Below are positions 43,850 through 51,247 of a stretch of DNA of 64,000 bases, in pieces (the first letter of the stretch is position 1; each line of letters begins with the position of its first letter). This DNA is from Verrucomicrobiaceae bacterium (GTDB lineage Bacteria; Verrucomicrobiota; Verrucomicrobiia; Verrucomicrobiales; Verrucomicrobiaceae): the NCBI GenBank assembly GCA_016795485.1, contig JAEUHM010000033.1, positions 52,550 to 116,549 of the forward strand. Direction: 5' to 3'. Position numbers and translations under genes: made by a program. A model generated the notes under the pieces. It was not told the origin of the DNA. It searched no databases and saw only the letters and a program-made list of their open reading frames with translations.

Positions 43850-44383
43850 ATGCTCTCACGCGAAAGACTCCATCGCATCCAGCGTCTCCTTGCTAGGCAT
43901 GACGGCGCTTTATCCATTCGCGACTTTGAACGTTCGTATGGCGTTCATCGTTGGGAGATCGAAGAAGCAGAAGCGCTAGGCTGGTTGGTGATTGAGACAC
44001 AAAAACCGCGAACGGGCCGCCCGTCACGGATGGTGAGGGAAGTTAGCAAACCTTGCTCCGCAAAACTCCCGCCTTGGCGTACTGAGATCGAGAAACCGAT
44101 CAGTTTCCGGCACTGGCGCTTCGTCGTTGAAAGCCTACTAGCAGTGAAGCGAGGTAGCCACCGTGTGTTTGCACTACAGACAATGACAGATGCTTACCAA
44201 TCCGCCTTTCCAAATGCCCGCAAGCGAAGAGCTGCCAGCGCTAGCGTATGCCGCCTTTTGAAGACACCTGGAGTGCGGGCTTTGCGGGCATGGTATAGGG
44301 CGCAAGTCGTTGGGAAGATAGCAATCGGAGTTTCCCCGCCTGCTACAGTTAGCGAAATAAAGCAACGGTTGGCAGTCTATTGA
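43850..44383 (+). CDS. Unrecognised basic protein, possible HTH DNA-binding
   Basis: About 177 residues. The N-terminal segment ALSIRDFERSYGVHRWEIEEAEALGWLVIETQKPRTGRPSR has the shape of a winged HTH ending in a wing, and the rest is Arg-rich and helical (KRRAASASVCRLLKTPGVRALRAWYR). It is not an integrase: no R-H-R-Y or Ser-recombinase motif. A TTG at 43841 is an alternative start. It converges with the exported protein gene, overlapping by seven bases. Confidence 0.5.
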   Translation: MLSRERLHRIQRLLARHDGALSIRDFERSYGVHRWEIEEAEALGWLVIETQKPRTGRPSRMVREVSKPCSAKLPPWRTEIEKPISFRHWRFVVESLLAVKRGSHRVFALQTMTDAYQSAFPNARKRRAASASVCRLLKTPGVRALRAWYRAQVVGKIAIGVSPPATVSEIKQRLAVY

Positions 44384-44943
44384 TTCACAGCCCGAACTCG
44401 AAAAAACCGCTTCTCCGCAGAGGCGGCGTACGTGCCAGGATTGGCTGCCGTCCAGTTCACTAGGTCAACACTGCTTTCCAAGATGATTTGAACGGGTCCG
44501 GTAGCATCCGTGGGAATGACTACAGCGCTACCGTTTGAAGGGCTAACGATTCCTGTATTCGTGACGTTGTCAGTTAGATTGTATGTGAGAATGCAGCCAC
44601 TGCCATGAGGCATGAAGCTCTCTTCTGGCACCGTTAAAGTCAAGCTCACCGGGCCTACAATCGTGGCTCTCCAACGTTCATTCGTGGCAGGTAGATTAGT
44701 TTGGTCTGTCGCCTTTTGAGAATATGCACAGGCGATGGTTCCAAGAGAAAGGCAACCAGCGTATTGGTCATGGATGAAGCTCACCGTCTCGAAAACCTTT
44801 CCAGCCGGGACATTGATAGTGATAGGGGCAATCGTAACCCCGGAACTTTTCTGGAGTGTGACCGTTACCAACTCGCCGTATGAAGGCGACGAAAGAGCTA
44901 ACCAGACAAATAGAGAGGGCAGTAGATACACTAAGTTTTTCAT
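44377..44943 (-). CDS. Small exported protein with verrucomicrobial-type C-terminus
   Basis: A 188-residue protein. The signal peptide is MKNLVYLLPSLFVWLALSSPSYG. The C-terminus (LESSVDLVNWTAANPG...EKRFFRVRAVNQ) matches the 'SS.DL.NWT...FFRV' ending common in exported proteins of Verrucomicrobia, likely a surface-sorting or adhesion feature. The body is beta-rich. No enzyme motif. Confidence 0.6.
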   Translation of the reverse strand: MKNLVYLLPSLFVWLALSSPSYGELVTVTLQKSSGVTIAPITINVPAGKVFETVSFIHDQYAGCLSLGTIACAYSQKATDQTNLPATNERWRATIVGPVSLTLTVPEESFMPHGSGCILTYNLTDNVTNTGIVSPSNGSAVVIPTDATGPVQIILESSVDLVNWTAANPGTYAASAEKRFFRVRAVNQ

Positions 44944-45142
44944 CAAGGTGCATTCTAGTGCAATCCAAGAGAAACGAGCAACCCCTGATTGAGGGAGAGA
45001 AGTATCAACCCTGTAATGGTTTTGTAACGGTTTTTCGACCGTTTTTGGTGCATTTTCGTGCATTTCGGAGCTTTTCACCCATCCTGAAAAATCGCCCTCT
45101 ATTTCCGCTCAATCCTTTATTTCATAAGGGTTTGAGCGCCAA

Positions 45143-45214
45143 TACACCCGTCAGGAATCGAACCTGAACCTGCGGCTTCGGAGACCACCGTTATATCCAT
45201 TTAACTACGGGTGC
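45143..45214 (-). tRNA. tRNA-Arg (anticodon CCG)
   Basis: Minus-strand cloverleaf: acceptor GCACCCG/CGGGTGT (G-U at the first pair), D-arm GTTA...TAAC, anticodon loop CTCCGAA with CCG, T-arm TCAGG-ttcgatt-CCTGA, discriminator A. CCA is not encoded. Its 3' end is the attachment site of the island at 42543-45178. Confidence 0.93.
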
Positions 45215-45394
45215 GTAATGGAAAGGGTGTTCATGCCACCAGTTGGATCAGAGGGCAAGTATTTTGGCGACGACCCATGCCTTGCTCATGCTGATGCCTC
45301 TTGGTCAGTGGTTGAATCTACTGGCGCAATCCCCGATTACCCGCTTCTGTTCAATCGCCTAATCGTATCATCGACGCGCAGTTATTGATAATCC

Positions 45395-47800
45395 ATGTCG
45401 CTTGTTCCTCGCATTATTCGTGTGTTGCTTGTTGCAGCGGCGGTGTGGGTGATCCGGGTTTATGCGCCTCTGCCGCAGGCGGTCGATATCACAGCTGATC
45501 GTATAAAAGATTTTTTTCCGGCGATCGATCACGTTACCACTGCGGACCACCGAGGAGTTCAGACAGTCTTCGACAAGTCAGGCATCAAAATTGGCTATGT
45601 GCTTCAGACGAGTCCGGCAAGTGACGACATTGTAGGCTACTCCGGTCCTACGAATAGTTTGATCGCCCTGGACGCGGCAGGAAAGGTGGCCGGGGTGCGT
45701 ATTCTTCGAAGTGAAGACACACCTGAGCACGTGGCAGAGGTCATTGCTGACAGGGGATTTTTTCAGCAGTTTCGTAAAAAGGAGGCACTTCAATCACCGG
45801 AGTTTGTTTCGGGTGCCACATTGACTTCACAAGCGATCGCCAGCGGGATCCAAAAGCGTTTAGGCAGCTCAGCCTCTTCGCTGCGGTTTCCAGGCGAGAT
45901 TACCCTAACGGAAGTGCGCTCAGTATTACCAGATGCGGCTTCTATGTTAGACAATAAAGTGTTTGATAGAGAAGGCAATTTGATTGGCAACGCGATCCGT
46001 ACCTCACCTGTCGCAGATTCAGTGATCGGCTACAAGGGACCGTCTGATACTTTGGTGATCCTCTCTCCTGATAAATCCACGGTGCTAAAGGTTCGGTTGC
46101 GAGGGTCGTTCGATACTGAGGCTTATGTCGGTTATGTAACGGGTGACCGGCACTTCCTGGAATCATTTGCCAACATGCCAGTGTCAAAGCTTGCCGAGTT
46201 GGACTTCGCAAAGGAGGGCATTGAGGGCGTCAGTGGTGCTACTGAGACGAGTTATGCTGTCGCAGAGGGGCTCAGAAAGAGGGCCAAAACGTTGATGGAG
46301 CAGTCGGAGGTCATTAGGTGGCGGTGGCAGGACACTGGCCATTTGATTGTTATCGTGATGGCTGGATTGATGGCATTTACTTCGCTCCGCGGTTACACTT
46401 GGTTGCGCCATCTCCACCACGGGATCCTTGTGGTTTATGGTGGTTGGGTTGTTGGCGAGATGCTGTCGCAGGCTTTATTTGTGGGATGGGCACGCCACCA
46501 GATTCCATGGAGTAGTGCTCCCGGGTTGGCTCTATTGCTTGTGGTGGCGCTGTGTGCTCCGGTTTTGACCGGACGGCAGATTTACTGCCACCACATTTGT
46601 CCCCACGGAGCGCTTCAGCAGTTGCTCGCGAGGCGCCTCAAGTGGCAGTGGCGGCCTGGACCGCGAGTTTTGGCTGTGCTCGAGCACTTACCCTCGGTTC
46701 TACTTGGGGCGGTAGTCTTTATTTGTGTGTTCGGGTGGGGTTTTAACTTCAACTCCTTGGAGCCCTTTGATGCTTATGTGCTCAGAGTAGCCGGTTGGGG
46801 CTCGATAGCTGTTTTCGTCATCGGGCTAGTAGTTGCCTGCTTGATTCCGATGGGATACTGCCGATTTGGGTGTCCTACAGGCGCATTGTTTGCGTTTTTG
46901 CGATTTAAGGGCTCATCGGATCGCTTGGGCTGGCGCGAGTTGGTTGCATCACTGATCTTGCTGTTAGCAGTACTGCCAATGTTGATGAAAGGCGCGCCAA
47001 GTAAGCTCTTCGGCTCAGCTTTTGGTACCCGTTGGAAGGTGGAACGCGCTACTCCACTTCCCACCAGCACTGAACGCCAGGTTAGCTCTGAACTAGAGAG
47101 GCTGGAGGCTATTTTTTCGATGTATCGAGACAACTCCGAGGTCATGAAAGTGAATCGCAGCAGATCATTGGACTGGATTGCTGTGTCCAGTGAGCTTGCC
47201 GAGCTCTTTGTTAAAATGAAGCACATTACTGCGATCGCTAACGGGGCGCTTGATCCAACAGTAGGGCATCTGGGGCGAGGGGATCAGGTCGCAAGAGCCA
47301 AACTAACGGGATGGGACAGCTTCGAGGTGCGCTGTGATCCTCCTGCGATTCGCAAACACGATGTCGATGTTGTGCTCGATCCCACCTGTTTGGTAGAAGG
47401 TTATGCGTTGGCCCGAGTCGATGAGATTCTTCGCTCTCAGGGAAGTAATCGTCATTTAATAGAGATCGGCGGCGAGATCAGGGCCTGTGGCGAGTGGAGA
47501 GTGGGTATTCAGATGCCAAACCCTCGGGCGCCTGCTGGGGAAGTGGCTGCTGCGATCACCCTGTCCGATGAGACAATCTCAACTTCTGGCCGCTATCGCC
47601 AGCCAAGCCACTTAGTGAATCCAGTGACACGTGAACCAGCAAGAAGTGACCTCTGTGCAGTGACGGTTCAGTCCGCAGACTCCATGCTCGCTGACGGACT
47701 CGCGACAGCACTCATGATTCTGGGGCCGACGGAAGGGAAGAGGATTGCGGAACTGAATGGGATCAATGCGATTTTCTTGGTTGGAGGGGCGGGGGAGTGA
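45395..47800 (+). CDS. FMN-binding/NosR-type membrane ferredoxin fused to ApbE flavin transferase
   Basis: An 801-residue membrane redox protein. TM1 (about 7-22) leads to two extracytoplasmic FMN-binding domains, each with a flavinylation motif: SGATLTS at 139-145 and SGATETS at 280-286. Membrane segments follow (about 315-330, 342-362, 378-392, 432-452 and 468-486). Between and after them lie CHHICPHG (398-405) and CRFGCPTG (489-496), CX3CP ligand motifs as in the NosR/NapH core. Residues about 545-801 form an ApbE domain (ALDPTVG, STSGRYRQ...HLVNPVT, DSMLADGLATALMILG). ApbE attaches FMN to the Thr of such SGAT motifs, so the protein carries its own modifying enzyme. Electron donor and acceptor are unknown. 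A strong terminator follows. Confidence 0.82.
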   Translation: MSLVPRIIRVLLVAAAVWVIRVYAPLPQAVDITADRIKDFFPAIDHVTTADHRGVQTVFDKSGIKIGYVLQTSPASDDIVGYSGPTNSLIALDAAGKVAGVRILRSEDTPEHVAEVIADRGFFQQFRKKEALQSPEFVSGATLTSQAIASGIQKRLGSSASSLRFPGEITLTEVRSVLPDAASMLDNKVFDREGNLIGNAIRTSPVADSVIGYKGPSDTLVILSPDKSTVLKVRLRGSFDTEAYVGYVTGDRHFLESFANMPVSKLAELDFAKEGIEGVSGATETSYAVAEGLRKRAKTLMEQSEVIRWRWQDTGHLIVIVMAGLMAFTSLRGYTWLRHLHHGILVVYGGWVVGEMLSQALFVGWARHQIPWSSAPGLALLLVVALCAPVLTGRQIYCHHICPHGALQQLLARRLKWQWRPGPRVLAVLEHLPSVLLGAVVFICVFGWGFNFNSLEPFDAYVLRVAGWGSIAVFVIGLVVACLIPMGYCRFGCPTGALFAFLRFKGSSDRLGWRELVASLILLLAVLPMLMKGAPSKLFGSAFGTRWKVERATPLPTSTERQVSSELERLEAIFSMYRDNSEVMKVNRSRSLDWIAVSSELAELFVKMKHITAIANGALDPTVGHLGRGDQVARAKLTGWDSFEVRCDPPAIRKHDVDVVLDPTCLVEGYALARVDEILRSQGSNRHLIEIGGEIRACGEWRVGIQMPNPRAPAGEVAAAITLSDETISTSGRYRQPSHLVNPVTREPARSDLCAVTVQSADSMLADGLATALMILGPTEGKRIAELNGINAIFLVGGAGE

Positions 47801-47907
47801 TTTCTCCTTACCCTGCCTAGTCGACTTGGAAACCAACCGCCGTCATCACGTGCCAGTTGGTTAGGTATTTTGCCGGTCGACATGTAGTGCATCTTGCCGC
47901 AATCCCG

Positions 47908-47939
47908 AAACCAAACAAGATAGTTTGGTTTTGTTTTTA
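47908..47939 (+). terminator. Intrinsic terminator after the NosR-ApbE fusion gene
   Basis: A perfect 9-bp stem AAACCAAAC/GTTTGGTTT with a 6-base loop, followed by TGTTTTT. It separates the redox gene from the division operon starting at 47984. Confidence 0.85.
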
Positions 47940-47983
47940 TTATTGCCCTCCTATGTTTTGTGTTTATTAACTAGATTAAAGTT

Positions 47984-48925
47984 ATGAGTCTCATTGTGGA
48001 TAAACACATCGCCGTGCTCAAAGGCGGGCCTGGTTCTGAGCGCCTTGTCTCGCTCAAGACCGCAGAGGGTGTGGCAGAGGCTCTTCGATCGTGCGGTGCA
48101 AAGGTGTCCGAGATTGATGTGAGCGGTGACTCATTCGAGGTGCCATCGGATGTGCTTGTAGCGGTCAATATGATCCACGGCACCTATGGTGAAGATGGAC
48201 AGTTACAGGCCAAGTTGGAGCGTGATGGTATTCCTTACACTGGTGAGGGCATTGAGACCAGTCGCGTGGCTTTTGACAAGGCGCTGAGCAAGGAGCGATT
48301 CCTCTCGGCGGGAGTTCCCACGCCACGCTCTCAGAACTTGAAGCTTGATGGAGTAGATCAACTCACCATCAGCTTGCCAGTGGTGGTGAAGCCGCCACGT
48401 GAGGGTTCAAGTGTGGGCGTCCATATCTGCCACACCGAGGAAGAGTTAGAGGCTGCACTCCAGGATGCACGTAGATATGGCGACACCACTTTGGTCGAGG
48501 AATATGTTAGCGGTTGGGAGCTGACGGTCGGCATTTTGGGTGATCAGGTGCTTCCCATCATCCGCATCATGCCTGTGGATGGCTTTTACGACATTAATAA
48601 CAAGTATCCGTGGATGACTGGCAGTGGTAAGTCCGAATACCAGTGCCCTGCGGAACTCCCAGAGACTTCGGGGGAACTCACCGCGAGAGTACAGCATGCC
48701 GCCAAGGCTGCGTTTGCGGCGATTGGTGGGTGTGTCTACGGGCGTGTGGATGTGATGCTCCGTGAGAGTGACTGGCAACCGTTTGTTTTGGAGGTGAATA
48801 CCATACCTGGCATGACCCCTACAAGCCTCTTGCCAAAGGCATGTGCTCAAGTGGGCATTAGCTATGAGCAACTTTGTGTGCGCATCATTGAACTGTCTTT
48901 GAAAGCTCGCCCGTCAGGTCCTTGA
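47984..48925 (+). CDS. ddl: D-alanine-D-alanine ligase
   Basis: A 313-residue ATP-grasp ligase that joins two D-Ala for peptidoglycan precursors. GGPGSERLVSLKTA at the N-terminus, NMIHGTYGEDGQLQ, VVVKPPREGSSVGV, VEEYVSGWELTVGIL, YGRVDVMLRESDWQPFVLEVNTIPGMTPTSLLPKA at the end. It is the first gene of a ddl-ftsQ-ftsA-ftsZ block, and its stop is two bases before the ftsQ ATG. The usual murC/murB neighbours are absent upstream. Confidence 0.93.
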   Translation: MSLIVDKHIAVLKGGPGSERLVSLKTAEGVAEALRSCGAKVSEIDVSGDSFEVPSDVLVAVNMIHGTYGEDGQLQAKLERDGIPYTGEGIETSRVAFDKALSKERFLSAGVPTPRSQNLKLDGVDQLTISLPVVVKPPREGSSVGVHICHTEEELEAALQDARRYGDTTLVEEYVSGWELTVGILGDQVLPIIRIMPVDGFYDINNKYPWMTGSGKSEYQCPAELPETSGELTARVQHAAKAAFAAIGGCVYGRVDVMLRESDWQPFVLEVNTIPGMTPTSLLPKACAQVGISYEQLCVRIIELSLKARPSGP

Positions 48926-48927
48926 TC

Positions 48928-49950
48928 ATGAAAAAAGCCACAGACTCAAGTGCCATCCGCAAACCACGCAAAGACAACCTCAAGCGTGGTGGCAAGAAGC
49001 ATCGTCCTGATCCTGATGCGCAACGGCATGAGATTGATCTAGATCCCATCACGCCCAAAATGCGGGAAGATGAGGAGGCTGCATCACGCCGGAAGGGGTT
49101 TCGCTTGGCAGTAGCCTTGGTTATTGCCGTGGTTCTCGGTGCGTTGATGTATGTTTCGGTAAAGGAGACTGTGATCAGCAATCCTGCTTTTGAACTGAAA
49201 TACGTTTTCGTTAAGACCGAAGGAATGCTGACCAAGTTGGACGTGGCCAAGGCCAGTGGTTTGAAACCAGGAGACAATTTGATGACCGCAGACCTCTCGC
49301 ACGTGAAGGCGAATGTGATGTCTCTGCATGGAGTCAAATCTGCTACGGTGACGAGAGACTTTTCCGGCAGACTGGACATTACGGTGACTCAACATAATCC
49401 GGTCAGTTGGGTGCGTTGTGAAAACCTAGGATGGGTGCCAAAAAAGCCCGGAGCAGGGCTGCTGGTTTCTGACCTGGGAGTGGCAGTCCCCTGTGTAAAC
49501 ATGTTACAAGAGTACTCGGATTTTCCTGAGATTCAGGATGAGACTCTCGCGGAGGTCGCCGCAGGCGGCCTGATCGCCAATGATCGATTCCAGGCCGCCC
49601 TTAAGCTGCTTCAATCTTTGACCAAGCGCGAAAAGACGTCTGGAGAATCAGTTTCAGTCATCAAGGTTGTGAATGACTGCACGCTTCAGGTAAAAATGAA
49701 AAGCGGGTTGGCTGCGTCTTTTGCCTGGGATGATTTGGATGCTGGGCTTGCCAGATTTGACATCGTCATCGCTGAGGCCAAACGGCAGAAGTGGAGCCTT
49801 ACTTCTCTCAACTTGATGGCTGAGAATGTGGTGCCCGTCACATTTAAGGCCGTACCAAAAGTTTCGGGCGATGCTCCAGCTGCAGTCCCACTCGTTCAAC
49901 CCGCTCGACGCAGTGCAACTGGCCAGCAGCGCCGCAAAAGCACGCGATAA
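48928..49950 (+). CDS. ftsQ: Cell-division protein FtsQ/DivIB-like
   Basis: A 340-residue bitopic protein. A Lys/Arg-rich cytoplasmic tail (1-55) and one TM (LAVALVIAVVLGALMYV, about 59-75) are followed by a POTRA domain (FELKYVFVKTEGMLTKLDVAKASGLKPGDNLM, then VTRDFSGRLDITVTQHNPVSWV) and the FtsQ-type beta region. Identity rests on topology, the POTRA domain and its place between ddl and ftsA; FtsQ sequences are poorly conserved. The ATG at 48928 is preferred over the TTG at 48922. Confidence 0.8.
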   Translation: MKKATDSSAIRKPRKDNLKRGGKKHRPDPDAQRHEIDLDPITPKMREDEEAASRRKGFRLAVALVIAVVLGALMYVSVKETVISNPAFELKYVFVKTEGMLTKLDVAKASGLKPGDNLMTADLSHVKANVMSLHGVKSATVTRDFSGRLDITVTQHNPVSWVRCENLGWVPKKPGAGLLVSDLGVAVPCVNMLQEYSDFPEIQDETLAEVAAGGLIANDRFQAALKLLQSLTKREKTSGESVSVIKVVNDCTLQVKMKSGLAASFAWDDLDAGLARFDIVIAEAKRQKWSLTSLNLMAENVVPVTFKAVPKVSGDAPAAVPLVQPARRSATGQQRRKSTR

Positions 49951-49983
49951 AACTTTACCCAATCCCTCACTCTATTCAGCATT

Positions 49984-51189
49984 ATGTCAAAAAGTACCAT
50001 CTACGCAGGCCTCGAGATCGGCACTCATAAGATTTGTGTCATCGTTGGCGAGGCAAAGAGAGACGGTGCCATCCGCATCCTCGGTGTTGGGCAAGCTCCT
50101 TCCAGAGGGGTGCGCAAGGGCGAGATCCTTGATTTCGATAAGGTGCAAACTTGCCTCAATGATGCACTCGTTCGTGCCGAAGATCGCAGTGATGTAATGA
50201 TCCGGAACGTCTTCCTTGGGGTAACTGGAGCTCATATCGAAAGCGTGAACAATCGTGGACTCTATAGGCTGCCTGATGACCAGCCAGAGATCACTGAAGA
50301 TGATGTGGAAGAGGCCAAAGAGATCGCGCGTGGTGTGGCCATTCCCCAGTCGAACGTTTTTCTGCACAGCATCACCCGCCAGTTCATCGTGGACGGACAG
50401 GAAGCCGTAAAAAACCCTGTCGAGCGTGAAGCTCGCACACTGGAGGCTGATTATCACATCATTCACGGCGTTCGTGGGCGTATTCAGAATGCCATTCGTT
50501 GCGTAAGGGACATCCCGCTTGAGGTTGAGGACGTTGTTTTCAATCCCATTGCTGCAGCCCAGGTAGTGCTCAATCGTGAGGCTAAACATCAAGGCTCACT
50601 GATGCTAGATTTTGGTGCGGGTACGGTGGATTACGTGCTCTACGAAGATGGCATGGTCACGGCATCTGGCTGCGTGCCGCTGGGTGGGGATCACATTACT
50701 CAGGACATTGCTCAGGCCTTCCAGATTCCGAATGGACGGGCCGAGCGGCTCAAGGTGGAAGGTGGAAGTTGTCTCTATCACGACATCGCCGATGGAGTGA
50801 TGATTCGAGTTGAAGATGACAATGGGATGAGTGTCGGGGAGGTTGAGCATGGATTCCTCAACGAGGTCATTTACCTGCGGACCCGTGAGATCCTTGAGGC
50901 GGTGAAGCGCAAAGTCGGCGACCACCTCGGGAAACTCGCCAGTGGAGTCTATTTGACCGGCGGTTGCAGCCTCATGAAAGGCGTTGACTCAGTCGCTCGT
51001 GAGGTGTTTGGGTTAAAAGTTACCAAGTCCGGCTCTGCTCCGGTGAGCGGAGTTACTTCCACCTTCGAGAACCCGCAATTTTCCGCGCCTATCGGCCTCA
51101 TCCGTTATGCACAAATGCTCGACAGCGAGAAGCCATTCATGTCGCCATTCGGCAAGCTTGCCCGCCGCATGGCGGATTTGATCTCGTAA
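49984..51189 (+). CDS. ftsA: Cell-division protein FtsA
   Basis: A 401-residue actin-fold ATPase that anchors FtsZ to the membrane. IYAGLEIGTHKICVIVGE (phosphate 1), the SHS2/1C insert (about 85-165), LMLDFGAGTVDYVLYEDG (phosphate 2) and GVYLTGGCSLMKGVDSVAREVFG (adenosine motif) are present. The C-terminal amphipathic segment (SPFGKLARRMADLIS) probably binds the membrane. Thirty-three bases after ftsQ. Confidence 0.93.
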   Translation: MSKSTIYAGLEIGTHKICVIVGEAKRDGAIRILGVGQAPSRGVRKGEILDFDKVQTCLNDALVRAEDRSDVMIRNVFLGVTGAHIESVNNRGLYRLPDDQPEITEDDVEEAKEIARGVAIPQSNVFLHSITRQFIVDGQEAVKNPVEREARTLEADYHIIHGVRGRIQNAIRCVRDIPLEVEDVVFNPIAAAQVVLNREAKHQGSLMLDFGAGTVDYVLYEDGMVTASGCVPLGGDHITQDIAQAFQIPNGRAERLKVEGGSCLYHDIADGVMIRVEDDNGMSVGEVEHGFLNEVIYLRTREILEAVKRKVGDHLGKLASGVYLTGGCSLMKGVDSVAREVFGLKVTKSGSAPVSGVTSTFENPQFSAPIGLIRYAQMLDSEKPFMSPFGKLARRMADLIS

Positions 51190-51247
51190 AGAGCATCTTC
51201 CTTTTCCAGCAACCACCAACATAACCATCAACACAAACAACAGCCTT

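Larger units (their letters stand above)
42543..45178. mobile_element. Small genomic island at tRNA-Arg, no integrase visible
   Basis: The sequence 42543-42578 repeats the 3' part of the tRNA-Arg gene (45143-45178) in the same orientation: 30 identical bases, one mismatch, five more identical, with offset exactly 2600. The intact tRNA lies at the right, and its 3' end points into the island, as expected after site-specific integration into a tRNA 3' end. Cargo: a PIN toxin pair, a lipoprotein, a basic HTH-like protein and an exported protein. No recombinase is encoded, so it is a relic, a satellite mobilised in trans, or an old duplication. Confidence 0.65.

Noticed and set aside
43850..44383. 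Integrase of the tRNA-Arg island
   Set aside because: No R-H-R-Y tyrosine-recombinase residues or serine-recombinase motif; only a weak winged-HTH-like N-terminus.
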